A stretch of DNA of 64,000 nucleotides from Aquidulcibacter paucihalophilus (GTDB lineage Bacteria; Pseudomonadota; Alphaproteobacteria; Caulobacterales; Caulobacteraceae), in contig CP127384.1 of the NCBI GenBank assembly GCA_030285985.1, positions 806,001-870,000 of the forward strand, in the 5' to 3' direction. Positions within the stretch are counted from its first letter, which is position 1. Each line of letters begins with the position of its first letter. Of this stretch, positions 46,080-56,687 are shown one piece after another. The position numbers were made by a program, and so were the translations under genes. The notes beneath the pieces were generated by a model that was not told the DNA's origin, made no database searches, and saw nothing but the letters and a program-made list of their open reading frames with translations.

Positions 46080-46596
46080 TCATGTCCAGGCCGACCACGG
46101 CCGCAACCGCGACCGAGGCGACGACCCAGGTCAGGGCCAGGGTCTTCCACGACACCCGCAGACGCCGGCTTCCGATGGCCAGCAGCACGAACAGCGCACC
46201 CGTCACGATCACGGGCAGGGTCCACATCCCCCAGCCCAGCCATTCGCTGATCCGCGCCTCGTCGTTCGGATTGAACAGGCTGATGGCCGTGGCCATGAAC
46301 CGCATGAAGGCGGCCCAGAACAGGAAGACCCAGGCCGCCGGGCTCGCCCGCATCTGTACCAGCGCCAGCGCGATCAGGGCCTGAACGATCGTCACGGCAG
46401 GACCGGCCGCCGAGATGAGCGCATGGTGGGCCCAGGGGACCACCGACCGCGTGCCGGCGCTGTTCAGGGAGAAGAAGGTCTCGTAGCCGAGCAGGTTCGC
46501 CGCCAGCCAGTGCCCGCCCTCGTGCAGGGCAAAGGTGATGAAGCCGGCGACGAAGACCAGGCCGTAGAACCCCGCGCCTGTTCGCATCTTCTGCAT
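46066..46596 (-). CDS. HExGH-motif small membrane protein (M50-like)
   Basis: A 176-aa membrane protein with about four to five helices. An HEGGH motif lies at the end of the first helix (FITFALHEGGHWLAANLLG) and a later HALISAAGPAVTIVQ resembles the second M50 region. It lacks the clear NxxPxxDG ligand block, so proteolysis is unproven. It could be a minimal M50 protease or a relative that lost activity. Confidence 0.7.
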   Translation of the reverse strand: MQKMRTGAGFYGLVFVAGFITFALHEGGHWLAANLLGYETFFSLNSAGTRSVVPWAHHALISAAGPAVTIVQALIALALVQMRASPAAWVFLFWAAFMRFMATAISLFNPNDEARISEWLGWGMWTLPVIVTGALFVLLAIGSRRLRVSWKTLALTWVVASVAVAAVVGLDMIIPR

Positions 46597-46722
46597 CCGC
46601 CCCTCCCGCGACCACTCGGGGCTCAGCTTGCAAGGCCACGGCCGCGCGGTCGAGTTAAGGATCGTTCACGCCAGCGTACGCGACGGATGGCCAAACGGTC
46701 CTGCTCTGCCTAGCTTCCTCGC

Positions 46723-48018
46723 ATGACCCAGTCCCGCACCGCCGCCCTGTTCTCCTCGCTCAGCATCCGCGTCCTGCTGGCCCTGGCCGCCGGCCTGGCA
46801 GCGGGCGCGGCGGCGCAGACCTATGGCATTCCCGGCGGGACCGGCACGATCGCCCTGATCGAGGGGCTGGGCCAGCTGTGGCTCAACGCCCTGCGCATGA
46901 CCATCATCCCGCTGGTCTTCGCCCTGCTGGTGACCGGGATCGCCTCGATCGCCGACGCCGCCGCGACCGGCCGGCTGGCACTGAAAGCCGTCCTGGTGTT
47001 CGCCCTGCTGCTGGTCGGGGCGACAATCTACGGCATTGCGGCCTCGGAAGGCCTGCACGCCCTGTGGCCGATCGATCCGGAAGGCGCGCGCCTGCTGCTG
47101 GCCGGGACCACTGGCGATGCGGTGGTGCGGGAGAATGTCGGCGGCGGCGGGCTGGGCGCGTTTCTGACCGCCCTCGTGCCGGCCAATCCGATCGCCGCGG
47201 CAGCCGAGGGGGCCATCCTCGGCGTGGTGGTCTTCGCCATCATCTTCGGCTTTGCCACCACCCGCCTGCCGGACCGGCTGCGTCAGCCCCTGACGGTCTT
47301 TTTCGAGGCGGTGGCCGAGACCATGATCGTCATCGTCCACTGGGTGCTGCGGGCCGCGCCCATCGGCGTCTTTGCCCTGTCCCTCGGGGTCGGACTGCAC
47401 ACCGGGCTCGGGGCGGCCGGGGTGCTGGGGCACTATATCGCCCTGGTCTGCCTCAGCCTGATCGGCCTGATCCTGCTGACCTATGTGGTCGCCGTCGCCT
47501 TCGGACGGCTGTCCCTCGGCCGGTTCGCCGCCGCCGTGGCCCCGGCCCAGGTGGTGGCCATCTCGACCCAGTCATCGCTGGCCTGTCTGCCGGTCATGGT
47601 CGAGCGGGCGATCGAGCGGCTGGGTGTCTCAGCGGCCACGGCCGGTCTGGTCCTGCCGTTGGCGGTGGCGGTGTTCCGCATCACCTCGACGGTCGCCAAC
47701 CTGGCCGTCTGCATCTATGTCGCCCACCTGTACGGCATCCCCCTCACGCCCGGCGTTCTGATCGCCGGCGCGGTCACCGCCCTGGCCATCAGCGTCGGCA
47801 CCGTCGGCCTGCCCGGCCAGGTGTCCTTCTTCGCCTCCATCGCCCCGATCTGCCTCGCCATGGGCCTGCCGCTCGAGGTCCTGCCCCTGCTGCTGGCGGT
47901 CGAGGTGGTGCCCGACATCTTCCGCACCATCGGCAATGTCACCGCCGATCTGGCGGCCGCGCGGATCGTCGAGGGGCGGGATGCGACGGCCGACCCGGAG
48001 GCGGCGTCGGAGGTCTAG
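46723..48018 (+). CDS. dicarboxylate/amino acid:cation symporter (DAACS)
   Basis: A 431-aa secondary transporter of the glutamate/aspartate/C4-dicarboxylate family with eight or more hydrophobic segments. It carries the helical-hairpin blocks MTIIPLVFALLVTGIASIAD, AISTQSSLACLPVM (HP1 serine-rich loop) and FRITSTVANLAVCIYVAHLYG, and GLPGQVSFFASIAPICLAMG. It probably imports dicarboxylates or acidic amino acids with Na+ or H+. Its stop overlaps the convergent DUF1294 gene by 4 bp. Confidence 0.9.
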   Translation: MTQSRTAALFSSLSIRVLLALAAGLAAGAAAQTYGIPGGTGTIALIEGLGQLWLNALRMTIIPLVFALLVTGIASIADAAATGRLALKAVLVFALLLVGATIYGIAASEGLHALWPIDPEGARLLLAGTTGDAVVRENVGGGGLGAFLTALVPANPIAAAAEGAILGVVVFAIIFGFATTRLPDRLRQPLTVFFEAVAETMIVIVHWVLRAAPIGVFALSLGVGLHTGLGAAGVLGHYIALVCLSLIGLILLTYVVAVAFGRLSLGRFAAAVAPAQVVAISTQSSLACLPVMVERAIERLGVSAATAGLVLPLAVAVFRITSTVANLAVCIYVAHLYGIPLTPGVLIAGAVTALAISVGTVGLPGQVSFFASIAPICLAMGLPLEVLPLLLAVEVVPDIFRTIGNVTADLAAARIVEGRDATADPEAASEV

Positions 48019-48272
48019 GGCAGCAGCCAGAACACCGTCGCCACCCCGATCAGGTGGACGACAATCACCATGCCGAGCTGGGTCCGGAACGGCTCCTTGC
48101 GGGTCTTGTGGCGCAGCAGGTGTTGCCCCAGCCACGCGCCCAGGCCGCCGAACAGGGCGGCCAGCAAAAGCGTACTCTCCCGCACCCGCCGGCCGTGGAC
48201 ACGCGCCCGGGCCTTGTCGAACCAGAACAGGCCGAAGGCCGTCATTTCGGCGAGGGCCAGAAGGATCAGCAC
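48015..48272 (-). CDS. DUF1294 family membrane protein
   Basis: An 85-aa protein with three hydrophobic stretches and the DUF1294 signature FDKARARVHGRRVRESTLLLAA (in part) followed by LGAWLGQHLLRHKTRKEPFR. It starts at a GTG, with no in-frame ATG nearby. It lies 32 bp downstream of carB on the same strand and is likely co-transcribed. The function is unknown. Confidence 0.8.
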   Translation of the reverse strand: MLILLALAEMTAFGLFWFDKARARVHGRRVRESTLLLAALFGGLGAWLGQHLLRHKTRKEPFRTQLGMVIVVHLIGVATVFWLLP

Positions 48273-48304
48273 CCGGTCGATGACGGACAGGTCGATCCCG
48301 CCGC

Positions 48305-51300
48305 TCAGTGCGCGTAATCCTGGATCGGTCGCACATCCAGGTCGCCGGCCTTGATCGCGCCGATCGCCTGGGCGGCCGCAAGGGCCCCCGCGGTCGTCGT
48401 GTAATAGGGCATCTTCATCATCAGGGCGGTGCGGCGCAGGCTGAAGCTGTCGAGCAGGGCCTGCTTGCCCTCGGTGGTGTTGAAGACCAGCTGGACGCCG
48501 CCGTTCTTCATCGCGTCGACGATGTTGGGCCGGCCTTCCAGCACCTTCTTCACATGCCCCACGGCCAGGCCCTGTTCGGTCAGATAGGTGTGGGTCCCGC
48601 CGGTGGCGAGGATGGTGAAGCCCTCGGCCAGAAGCGTCTTCACCGCCTCGACGATGAAGGGTTTGTCGCCGTCCTTGACGCTGACGAAGGCGCAGCCCTT
48701 GACGGGCAGGGTGGTGCCGCCGCCGATCTGGGACTTGGCGAAGGCGCGGGCGAAGGCGGGGGCCATGTCGGCCTCGCCGTCACGCTTCCAGTCCAGACCC
48801 ATGACCTCGCCGGTCGAGCGCATCTCGGGGCCGAGGATGGTGTCGACCCCGGCGAAGCGGGCGAAGGGGAAGACGGCTTCCTTGACCGCGATATGGTCGT
48901 AGGGGACGTCCTTCAGACCGAAGGATTTCAGCGGCACGCCGGCCATGACCTTGGCGGCGATGGCGGCAATCGGCTGGCCGATGGTCTTGGCCACGAAGGG
49001 GGCCGTGCGGCTGGCGCGCGGGTTGACCTCGAGGACGAAGATGCGCGGCTTGTCGCTGTGCGGCTCCTCTATGGCGAACTGGACGTTCATCAGGCCACGC
49101 ACCTTCAGGGCGCGCGCCATGGCCTCGGTCTGGCGCTTCAGCTCGGCGACGATCTCGGCCGACAGGGAGAAGGGCGGCATGGAACAGGCGCTGTCGCCCG
49201 AGTGGACGCCGGCTTCCTCGATATGCTCCAGCACGCCGGCGACGAAGACGGTCTCGTCGTCGCACAGGGCGTCGACGTCCACCTCGGTGGCGCGGTTCAG
49301 ATAGTGGTCGATCAGGACGGGATCGTCGCCCGACACCCGCATGGCCTCGCCGACATAGCGGTCCAGCTGCTCGCGGTCGTGGACGATGACCATGCCGCGT
49401 CCGCCCAGCACATAGGAGGGACGCAGGACGACGGGATAGCCGACCTCGTCCGCCTTCTGCGCGGCCTCCTCGGCGCTGCGGGCCAGGCCGTTGGGCGGCT
49501 GCATCAGGCCGATGTCGTGCAGCATGACCTGGAACCGCTCGCGGTCCTCGGCCAGGTCGATGGAGTCGAGCGAGGTGCCGAGGATCGGCACGCCGTCCTC
49601 GTGCAGGGCGTGGGCCAGCTTCAGCGGCGTCTGGCCGCCGAACTGGACGACGACACCGATCAGGTTTCCGGTCGAACGTTCGACCTCGATCAGCTCCAGC
49701 ACATCCTCGGCCGTCAGCGGCTCGAAATACAGGCGGTCGGAGGTGTCGTAGTCGGTCGAGACGGTCTCGGGGTTGCAGTTGACCATGATCGACTCGACGC
49801 CGATGTCGGCGAAGGCGAAGGCCGCGTGACAGCAGCAGTAGTCGAACTCGATCCCTTGCCCGATGCGGTTGGGACCACCGCCGAGGATGATCGCCTTCTT
49901 CTTGTCAGAGGGATTGGACTCGCACTGCGGAACCTGGCCGAGGGCGCCGGTCTCATAGGTCGAATACATATAGGCCGTGGCCGAGGCGAACTCGGCGGCG
50001 CAGGTGTCGATGCGCTTGAAGACGGGGCGGACGTTCAGGTCGCGGCGGGCGGTGCGGACGGCCTTTTCCGTCTGGCCGGTCAGCTGGGCGAGGCGGGCGT
50101 CGGAGAAGCCTTTGGACTTCAGCTTGCGGAAGTCGGTCGGGTCGGTCGGCAGGCCCTGGACCCGGATATGGCCCTCGGTGCGCACGATGTCGGCGATCTG
50201 GCGCAGGAACCACGGCTCGTAGGAGCAGGCGGCATTGACCTCCTCGACCGACAGGCCGTGGCGGAAGGCCTGGGCGATGACGAGGATGCGGTCCGGCGTC
50301 GGTTGGCCGAGGGCGCGCACCACGGCGGCGCGAGCGCCGGCCTCGTCCTCGACATCGACGACGCCGTCGATCTCGATCTCGTTGAAGCCGGTCAGGCCGG
50401 TCTCGAGGCCGCGCAGGGCCTTCTGCATGGATTCCTGGAAGGTCCGGCCGATGGCCATGACCTCGCCGACCGACTTCATCGAGGTCGACAGGGTCGCCTC
50501 GGCGCCGGGGTATTTCTCGAAGGCGAAGCGCGGGATCTTGGTGACGACATAGTCGATGCTCGGCTCGAACGAGGCGGGCGTGACCATGGTGATGTCATTG
50601 GTCAGTTCGTCGAGGGTGTAGCCGACGGCCAGACGGGCGGCGACCTTGGCGATCGGGAAGCCGGTGGCCTTGGACGCGAGGGCGGACGAGCGCGACACGC
50701 GCGGGTTCATCTCGATCACGACCATGCGGCCGTCGGCGGGATTGATGGCCCACTGGACGTTCGAGCCGCCGGTCTCGACGCCGATCTCGCGCAGGACATT
50801 GATCGAGCCCGTGCGCATCCGCTGGTATTCTTTATCGGTCAGCGTCAGGGCCGGGGCGACGGTGATGGAGTCGCCGGTGTGCACACCCATCGGATCGATG
50901 TTCTCGATGGAACAGATGATGATGCAGTTGTCCGCCTTGTCGCGGACGACCTCCATCTCATACTCCTTCCAGCCCAGGACGCTTTCCTCGACCAGCACCT
51001 CGGTGGTCGGCGACAGGTCCAGGCCGCGTTCGACGATCTCGTAGTATTCCTCGACATTGTAGGCGATGCCGCCGCCGGTGCCGGCCAGGGTGAAGGACGG
51101 GCGGACGATGGCGGGCAGGCCGACGAAGGCAAGGGCGTCGTCGGCTTCGCCGATGTGGTGGATCGCCTTGGAGCGGGGGCTTTCCAGCCCCAGCTTGTCC
51201 ATGGCGTCGCGGAATTTCTGGCGGTCCTCGGCCTTGTCGATGACGTCGGCCTTGGCCCCGATCATCTCCACGCCCCACTTCTTCAGGGCACCCGAGGCGT

Positions 51301-51607
51301 CGAGAGCGAGGGCCGTGTTCAGGGCCGTCTGGCCGCCCATGGTCGGCAGCAGGGCGTCGGGCCGCTCCCTGGCGATGATCCGCTCGACGAACTCCGGGGT
51401 GATCGGCTCGATGTAGGTGGCGTCGGCCACCTCCGGGTCGGTCATGATGGTGGCCGGGTTCGAGTTCACCAGAATGACCCGATAGCCCTCGGCCTTCAGT
51501 GCCTTGCACGCCTGCACGCCCGAGTAGTCGAACTCGCACGCCTGTCCGATCACGATCGGCCCGGCACCGATGATCAGGATCGACTGGATGTCTGTGCGCT
51601 TGGGCAT
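48305..51607 (-). CDS. carB: carbamoyl-phosphate synthase large subunit
   Basis: A 1100-aa enzyme making carbamoyl phosphate for arginine and pyrimidine synthesis. Two homologous ATP-grasp halves are visible: [18 protein letters not shown] then [16 protein letters not shown], and [17 protein letters not shown] then [19 protein letters not shown]-terminal MGS-like allosteric domain follows (about 960-1100). The first half starts [16 protein letters not shown], the standard N-terminus. It is preceded 7 bp upstream by rraB. The small subunit gene carA lies 9 kb away on the other strand. Confidence 0.98.
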   Translation of the reverse strand: MPKRTDIQSILIIGAGPIVIGQACEFDYSGVQACKALKAEGYRVILVNSNPATIMTDPEVADATYIEPITPEFVERIIARERPDALLPTMGGQTALNTALALDASGALKKWGVEMIGAKADVIDKAEDRQKFRDAMDKLGLESPRSKAIHHIGEADDALAFVGLPAIVRPSFTLAGTGGGIAYNVEEYYEIVERGLDLSPTTEVLVEESVLGWKEYEMEVVRDKADNCIIICSIENIDPMGVHTGDSITVAPALTLTDKEYQRMRTGSINVLREIGVETGGSNVQWAINPADGRMVVIEMNPRVSRSSALASKATGFPIAKVAARLAVGYTLDELTNDITMVTPASFEPSIDYVVTKIPRFAFEKYPGAEATLSTSMKSVGEVMAIGRTFQESMQKALRGLETGLTGFNEIEIDGVVDVEDEAGARAAVVRALGQPTPDRILVIAQAFRHGLSVEEVNAACSYEPWFLRQIADIVRTEGHIRVQGLPTDPTDFRKLKSKGFSDARLAQLTGQTEKAVRTARRDLNVRPVFKRIDTCAAEFASATAYMYSTYETGALGQVPQCESNPSDKKKAIILGGGPNRIGQGIEFDYCCCHAAFAFADIGVESIMVNCNPETVSTDYDTSDRLYFEPLTAEDVLELIEVERSTGNLIGVVVQFGGQTPLKLAHALHEDGVPILGTSLDSIDLAEDRERFQVMLHDIGLMQPPNGLARSAEEAAQKADEVGYPVVLRPSYVLGGRGMVIVHDREQLDRYVGEAMRVSGDDPVLIDHYLNRATEVDVDALCDDETVFVAGVLEHIEEAGVHSGDSACSMPPFSLSAEIVAELKRQTEAMARALKVRGLMNVQFAIEEPHSDKPRIFVLEVNPRASRTAPFVAKTIGQPIAAIAAKVMAGVPLKSFGLKDVPYDHIAVKEAVFPFARFAGVDTILGPEMRSTGEVMGLDWKRDGEADMAPAFARAFAKSQIGGGTTLPVKGCAFVSVKDGDKPFIVEAVKTLLAEGFTILATGGTHTYLTEQGLAVGHVKKVLEGRPNIVDAMKNGGVQLVFNTTEGKQALLDSFSLRRTALMMKMPYYTTTAGALAAAQAIGAIKAGDLDVRPIQDYAH

Positions 51608-51614
51608 GGGCTAC

Positions 51615-51929
51615 TCAGTTCGTCACGACCGCGCACTCCCAGCCGTCGTAGTCGAGCTGGAAGGCCGCGGCCCAGGATTGCATCATGGAAGAGACCGGGG
51701 TGAAGGACGCCTCGTCCACGGACATGGTCGTCTCGAGGATGGTGCAGTCGTCCTGCCCCCGGGTCAGGAAACCGGCCCGGCGCGCGACCTCGTTCAGATC
51801 GTCGTGGTCGCCCTCGCCATAGAAGTAGAACAGCGTGTGCCGAGGGGTCACGCCCGAGTCGCCGTGCTCGGCCAGCGTCGCCCGAATCATGGCGTCGCGC
51901 TCTTCGTGCGGGACCTCATCTTCAAGCAC
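51615..51929 (-). CDS. RNase E inhibitor RraB-like protein
   Basis: A 104-aa protein matching the RraB family: MLEDEVPHEERDAMIRA, TLFYFYGEGDHDDLNEVARRAG (in part), then MSVDEASFTPVSSMM and LDYDGWECAVV. RraB proteins bind RNase E and reshape mRNA decay. It starts with a GTG. It lies 7 bp upstream of carB in the same direction, so it probably shares its transcript. Confidence 0.85.
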   Translation of the reverse strand: MLEDEVPHEERDAMIRATLAEHGDSGVTPRHTLFYFYGEGDHDDLNEVARRAGFLTRGQDDCTILETTMSVDEASFTPVSSMMQSWAAAFQLDYDGWECAVVTN

Positions 51930-52008
51930 GGGCTGCCAGGCTCCTTGCGCGCGCGAACCCGCCAGCGGCTGTGACGCCGTGGGGGCCGGTCGGGTTGTCG
52001 GTTAAGCG

Positions 52009-52026
52009 GCCCGTCTAAAGACGGGC
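52009..52026. promoter_or_regulatory. perfect inverted repeat upstream of rraB
   Basis: GCCCGTCT-AA-AGACGGGC is an 18-bp dyad in the divergent gap between rraB (-) and the serine hydrolase (+). The position fits an operator or leader hairpin. No ligand can be named. Confidence 0.4.
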
Positions 52027-52142
52027 GGGCAGGGGAGCAAGCGAATATCTGCTCGTGTCGCCGACCGCACATGAACCAAGGTTCACTTGCCGCACCGTCA
52101 GAGAACGCGGATGCGTAGCCAGCTTCACCGTGGATGCCGCCC

Positions 52143-53255
52143 ATGACCCGCCTCGCCCTGCTCCTGTCCCTGACGCTCCTCGCCGCGCCACCGGCCTGGG
52201 CCCAGGAGGTTCCGATCGCCGACACCCTGGCCGCTGCTATGGACAGCCGAGCGGTTCCGGCCCTCGGCATGCTTGTGATCCGGGACGGCGTTGTTGCGGA
52301 ACAGGGCGTGCGCGGCGCGCGGTCCCTGGAGGCGGCCGGTGCCATGAGCCTCGACGACCGCTGGAACCTCGGCTCTGACGGCAAGGCCATGACCGCGACC
52401 ATGGTGGCCCGCCTCGTCGAGCGAGGCCTGCTGCGGTGGGACGCGCCCCTGTCGGAGATGCTGCCGGAGCTGGCGGTCGACATGCGGCCCGAGTACCGCG
52501 ACGTGACCCTGCTGGACCTGATGTCCCATCGCGCGGGTCTGCCCGAGAACCTCGGCGACATGGCCGATTTCCCGGCATTCTTCACCGATGCGCGTCCGCT
52601 GCCGGAACAGCGGCTGGCCTATCTGCGCCGGGCCGTGGCCGATGCACCGGTCGGGCCCGCAAGGGGCGAGGCCAGCTATTCCAACACCGGCTTCCTCCTC
52701 GCCGGGGCCATCGCCGAACGCGCGACCGGCAAGGCCTATGCGGAGCTGATGCAGCAAGAGGTCTTCGCGCCGCTGGGCATGACGTCGGCCACCTACGACC
52801 AGACCCCGGGCGCCGGTGAGGCCGTGGGCCATATCGACGGCCGCGTGGCGATCGAGACCGAAGGCAATCCGGAGATGCTCACCCCGGCGGGCGGCGTGCG
52901 GATGACCCTGGCCGACTGGGCCCGGTTCTGCATCGACCAGCTGGCCGGCGAGGAAGGTCGGGGCAGGCTGCTGTCGGCGGATACCTACCGCGTGCTGCAT
53001 ACGCCGCAGGGGGATACGGTCTTCGCCCTCGGCTGGGGTGCCGCACCGCAGATCGCAGGCCGGGTCGGGCCCGTACTGACCCATGCCGGCTCGGACGGCA
53101 CCTGGTTCGCTTTTGTGGCCCTGTTCCCGGGCAGCGGGAACGGCGTCCTGGTTGTGGCCAATGCCGCCGACAGCATGGGCGGTGACGCCGCGGTCATGTC
53201 AGCGGCGCGGGCGGGCATCGTCGCCCTGGCCCCCGAAGCGCCGGCGGCACCCTGA
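52143..53255 (+). CDS. secreted class C beta-lactamase-family serine hydrolase
   Basis: A 370-aa exported enzyme (signal MTRLALLLSLTLLAAPPAWA). Active-site motifs are S78-D-G-K81 in LGSDGKAM, Y179-S-N in SYSNTG and HAG in LTHAGSDGTW. These fit class C beta-lactamase-like esterases, D-aminopeptidases or DD-peptidases; the SDGK version is non-standard for true AmpC, so resistance should not be assumed. The start is favoured by GTGGA at 52130; ATG 52134 is possible. A terminator follows. Confidence 0.88.
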   Translation: MTRLALLLSLTLLAAPPAWAQEVPIADTLAAAMDSRAVPALGMLVIRDGVVAEQGVRGARSLEAAGAMSLDDRWNLGSDGKAMTATMVARLVERGLLRWDAPLSEMLPELAVDMRPEYRDVTLLDLMSHRAGLPENLGDMADFPAFFTDARPLPEQRLAYLRRAVADAPVGPARGEASYSNTGFLLAGAIAERATGKAYAELMQQEVFAPLGMTSATYDQTPGAGEAVGHIDGRVAIETEGNPEMLTPAGGVRMTLADWARFCIDQLAGEEGRGRLLSADTYRVLHTPQGDTVFALGWGAAPQIAGRVGPVLTHAGSDGTWFAFVALFPGSGNGVLVVANAADSMGGDAAVMSAARAGIVALAPEAPAAP

Positions 53256-53283
53256 GGTCCCGCTCGCGGTTCCGGACGTGAAA

Positions 53284-53317
53284 AAGGGGCGGCTCGTGAG
53301 AGCCGCCCCTTCTTTCT
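53284..53317. terminator. strong bidirectional terminator
   Basis: AAGGGGCGGCTC (53284-53295), loop GTGA, GAGCCGCCCCTT (53300-53311) give a perfect 12-bp stem followed by CTTTCT. On the reverse strand it is followed by TTTTC-like sequence. It separates the convergent serine hydrolase (+) and TonB receptor (-). Confidence 0.9.
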
Positions 53318-53330
53318 GCCGGTCTGAAGA

Positions 53331-56300
53331 TCAGAACGGGCGGTAGTTCAGGCCGATGAAGAAGCGTTGGCCGTAGGGGTCAAAGTTCGAATACAGGGTC
53401 GTGCCCAGGTACGGTGCCTGTTCGGCGTCGAAGGCGTTGACCACCCCGGCGCGGATCGACAGGTCGTCACGGGCGTTCCAGCGGACCGTGAAGTCGTGCC
53501 GCGTGAAGTTGCGCGAATCCAGTTCATCGAAGCCCCGGGCGTCGGCGTTGACCACGGCGTCGCGGATCTGGACGATGTCCTGGGCCGTCTGCCAGTCAGC
53601 CGTCCAGTTGATGCTCCAGGTGTCGTTCGGCGCATAGGTCAGCGACGAGGTGAAGCGGACGCGCGGGTAGAACAGGCTGCTGGCCAGTTCGTCGAAGTCC
53701 GCGGGGTCGTCGGCGTTCAGGAACTGCTTCTGGTCGATCAGCCACAGGCCGCCGATCGAATAGTCCAGTTGGCCCCAGTTGCGGCCCGTCACTTCTTCCA
53801 GGTCCATCGAGTAGCGCGCGGTGAAGTCGAGGCCGCGCGTCTCCAGCGAGGCGTAGTTGACCGAGCCCTCGATGAAGCCGCCGATGGGATCGCCGATCGG
53901 GGCACCGATGCCGAACGGAATGTCCGGATTGTTGCGGAAGATGGTGGCGCAGGCCGCGGTGTTCAGCGACGGGCCGCTGACGCAGTTGGCCGCCGCCGTA
54001 CCCGCCGACACCGCCGAGATCACCTGGTCGATCTTGATCTCGTAATAGTCCAGGACCAGCGAGAAGTTCGGGATGAACCGGGGACGCAGCACCGTCGAGA
54101 AGGTGAAGCTGTCCGACTCTTCCGGGGTCAGGAACGGGTTACCGCCGAACACGCCGGCGATGCCGGAGGTGTAGTTCGGGGTGAAGTCGTCGGCGTTGGT
54201 CGCGGTCGCGCCGGCGAAGTCGAAGGTCACGCCCTGGGCCTGTGCCAGCGATGTGCAGTTGGCGATGCGGTTCTCACGCGTCTCGACGTCCTGGGCCGCG
54301 ATGTTCAGCGTGGCGCAGGGATCGACGACGTTGTTCAGGAAGGTCTGGCCGAAGGGAGAGAAATTCTCGGCCAGGTCGGGCACGCGCACCGAGGTGTTGA
54401 AGCTGGTCTTGAAAGCGATATCCGCGATCGGACGGTAGACCAGGTTGACGCCATAGACGTCCACATCGCCGACCGTGCTGTAGTCGGCATAGCGGTAGGA
54501 ACCGCTCAGCTCGGCGTATTCGCCCAGCCAGCTGTCGCGGAACAGTGGGACGGACAGTTCGGCGAACACTTCCTCACTGGTGTATTCGACCTGCGGGAAG
54601 GCGGGGCCCGAGTTGAGGAACAGCAGCGGGCGGCCGGCGGTGTCGCGGTCGCGGCCCGTGGCCTCGGTCGCTTCACGCCGGTATTCGGCACCGACGGCCA
54701 GACCGATCGCGCCGGCACCCCAGAGGTCCCACAGGTTGGCGGAGACCGAAGCGATGGCCTGCTCCTGCTCGTTGCGCTCGGTCACGCCGATGACGGCGTC
54801 GATGAACTCGAGCGCCTCGGCGCTCTGGTTGCCCTTGCCGAAGACGTTCAGGGGCGCGCAATCCGCGATGGAGCGGCGGCCGTATTCCGTGTCGCGCAGA
54901 TCGCCCGGGCCGGCAGGACCCTGATCGAGGGCACCGGCGGGGGCACCCTGGGCGGCCAGCAGCTGGACGCGGCAGACGATTTCGCCAGGACGGCCGTTGA
55001 CGATACCGGCGGTGTCGAAGACGGCATCGGCGGCCATGGCGAAGCGCTGGCTGTCGGTGCCGCGTTCACGGTTTTCCACCTCGACCTCACCATAGGTGTA
55101 GCCGATGTCCCAGTTGATATCGCGGAAGAAGCCGAGGCCGTCGTTCGAACCGCGGAAGCCGGCGACGAAGCGGGTCAGCTGGCGGCTGTTGTCCTGGGTG
55201 CGGTCCGGTCCGAACATGCTGTGGCGCGCATTGCGCAGCAGGATCGGAGCCAGGGGCTGGCCCGGAGCGGTTTGGGTCGGCTGGGAATAGGGCGTGACCA
55301 GGTTGGTGGTGATCGCGTCCTTCACGTTCTGCGGCAGGTAGGCGTTGTCGGTGTAGCGCAGGTCGAAGTTCGCGACGTTGTAGATCGGGTTGGCCGAGCC
55401 GGCGCTGTACGAGTTGACCAGATCGATGTCGTAGAAGGTCGGCTGCGACAGGTCGAAGGTGTCCTCGGTGACGTATTTGGCCTCGGCGTAGAAATCGATG
55501 CTGTCGGTGATGGCGAAGGTGCCGCCGGCCTGGAAGCGCGCCGATTCCGAACGCGGAACGCGCGAGCCGGTGCTGAACTCGGCCGGATTCTCACCGTCGC
55601 CGCCGATGTTGAAGGGGCGGTTGATGCCGGTTTCGCCGACGCGCTGGCCGAAGTCGGCGAGGCGGGCGGTCGAACCCTCGTACCAGTAGGTCTTGCCGGG
55701 GGTCACGGCGAAGCAGTTGGGGCTGTAGGAGAAGCCGAAGGCGGCGCCGGTGCCCGAGAAGCAGTCTTCGTAGGCGACGTTCGGGTTGTTGAGCTGGCTC
55801 GGTTGCTGGACGTTGGCCAGGGTCGTCTGACCCCACCGCGGACGATCGATGCGGCGCACGCCGGTGAACAGCTGGGCGTCCACGATACCGTCTGACCGGG
55901 CGTTGGTCGGATCCGCATCGACGCCCAGGCGGACCGGAGCGTTGCGTAGCCAGTCGATGTCGAGCGAGGTGACTTCGTCGACCTCCTCATACTCACCGTG
56001 GATGTAGAGGTTCAGCCGGTCGTCGAACAGGTTGACGCCCGCGAGGGCCGAGATGCGGCGGTTTGCTTCGCCATTCTGGTTGATCATGCCGTAGTTGGCG
56101 TCGATCTCGAGGCCTTCGAAATCCTTGCGCAGGATGAAGTTCAGCACGCCCGAGACGGCGTCAGCGCCATAAACCGAGGCGGCGCCGCCGGTGACGATCT
56201 CGATGTTCTCGATCAGCAGGCGCGGGATGGTGTCGACGTCGACCGACAGCTGGCCGCCGCTCGAACCCACATGACGACGGCCGTCGACGAGGGTCAGGGT

Positions 56301-56687
56301 GCGGTTGGAGCCCAGGCTGCGCAGGTTCGGCAGCGACAGGCCGCCATCGCCCAGGCCGCTACCGGTGGTGTCGGACGGAACGACCGAGTTGGACAGGGCG
56401 GGAATGGTGGCGAGGTAGTCGATGACGGTGGTCTGGCCGGTCGTCAGCAGGTCCTCGCGCTGGACCTGGATCAGCGGCGTCGGTGAGTTGGTCGGGTCGC
56501 GACGGATGCGCGAGCCGGTGACGACGACTTCGTCGAGTGCGGCGGCATCGTCCTGGGCATCGGCGGCACCCGGCGCGGTATTCAGCGGATCCTGGGGCTG
56601 TGCGGTCTGGGCCCAGGCGGGGGCGGAGACGGCCATCACACCTGCCAGCACGGTGGAGGCCAGCAGTCGGTTACGCATAACAATCAT
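53331..56687 (-). CDS. TonB-dependent outer-membrane receptor
   Basis: A 1118-aa receptor importing a large substrate with energy from TonB-ExbBD. The signal peptide MRNRLLASTVLAGVMAVSAPAWA is followed by the TonB-box region ALDEVVVTGSRI. The plug domain (about 55-190) has LPNLRSLGSNRTLTLVDGRR and VTGGAASVYGADAVSGVLNF, with the barrel to the C-terminal FIGLNYRPF. It is long for the family, like the Caulobacterales receptors for oligosaccharides or peptides. The ligand cannot be named. The start may be either of two nearby Mets (56687 or 56678). Confidence 0.95.
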   Translation of the reverse strand: MIVMRNRLLASTVLAGVMAVSAPAWAQTAQPQDPLNTAPGAADAQDDAAALDEVVVTGSRIRRDPTNSPTPLIQVQREDLLTTGQTTVIDYLATIPALSNSVVPSDTTGSGLGDGGLSLPNLRSLGSNRTLTLVDGRRHVGSSGGQLSVDVDTIPRLLIENIEIVTGGAASVYGADAVSGVLNFILRKDFEGLEIDANYGMINQNGEANRRISALAGVNLFDDRLNLYIHGEYEEVDEVTSLDIDWLRNAPVRLGVDADPTNARSDGIVDAQLFTGVRRIDRPRWGQTTLANVQQPSQLNNPNVAYEDCFSGTGAAFGFSYSPNCFAVTPGKTYWYEGSTARLADFGQRVGETGINRPFNIGGDGENPAEFSTGSRVPRSESARFQAGGTFAITDSIDFYAEAKYVTEDTFDLSQPTFYDIDLVNSYSAGSANPIYNVANFDLRYTDNAYLPQNVKDAITTNLVTPYSQPTQTAPGQPLAPILLRNARHSMFGPDRTQDNSRQLTRFVAGFRGSNDGLGFFRDINWDIGYTYGEVEVENRERGTDSQRFAMAADAVFDTAGIVNGRPGEIVCRVQLLAAQGAPAGALDQGPAGPGDLRDTEYGRRSIADCAPLNVFGKGNQSAEALEFIDAVIGVTERNEQEQAIASVSANLWDLWGAGAIGLAVGAEYRREATEATGRDRDTAGRPLLFLNSGPAFPQVEYTSEEVFAELSVPLFRDSWLGEYAELSGSYRYADYSTVGDVDVYGVNLVYRPIADIAFKTSFNTSVRVPDLAENFSPFGQTFLNNVVDPCATLNIAAQDVETRENRIANCTSLAQAQGVTFDFAGATATNADDFTPNYTSGIAGVFGGNPFLTPEESDSFTFSTVLRPRFIPNFSLVLDYYEIKIDQVISAVSAGTAAANCVSGPSLNTAACATIFRNNPDIPFGIGAPIGDPIGGFIEGSVNYASLETRGLDFTARYSMDLEEVTGRNWGQLDYSIGGLWLIDQKQFLNADDPADFDELASSLFYPRVRFTSSLTYAPNDTWSINWTADWQTAQDIVQIRDAVVNADARGFDELDSRNFTRHDFTVRWNARDDLSIRAGVVNAFDAEQAPYLGTTLYSNFDPYGQRFFIGLNYRPF

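Noticed and set aside
48308..51703. An 1131-codon open frame antisense to carB
   Set aside because: It is the codon-bias shadow of carB in GC-rich DNA; its translation is Gly/Asp/His/Arg-rich with no domain.
52374..52385. Antibiotic-resistance beta-lactamase call
   Set aside because: The active-site motif is SDGK and the protein fits the broad class C-like hydrolase family; resistance is not supported.
53367..55895. An 842-codon open frame antisense to the TonB receptor
   Set aside because: Shadow of the receptor; no RBS, signal or domain, and it lies wholly inside a well-supported gene.
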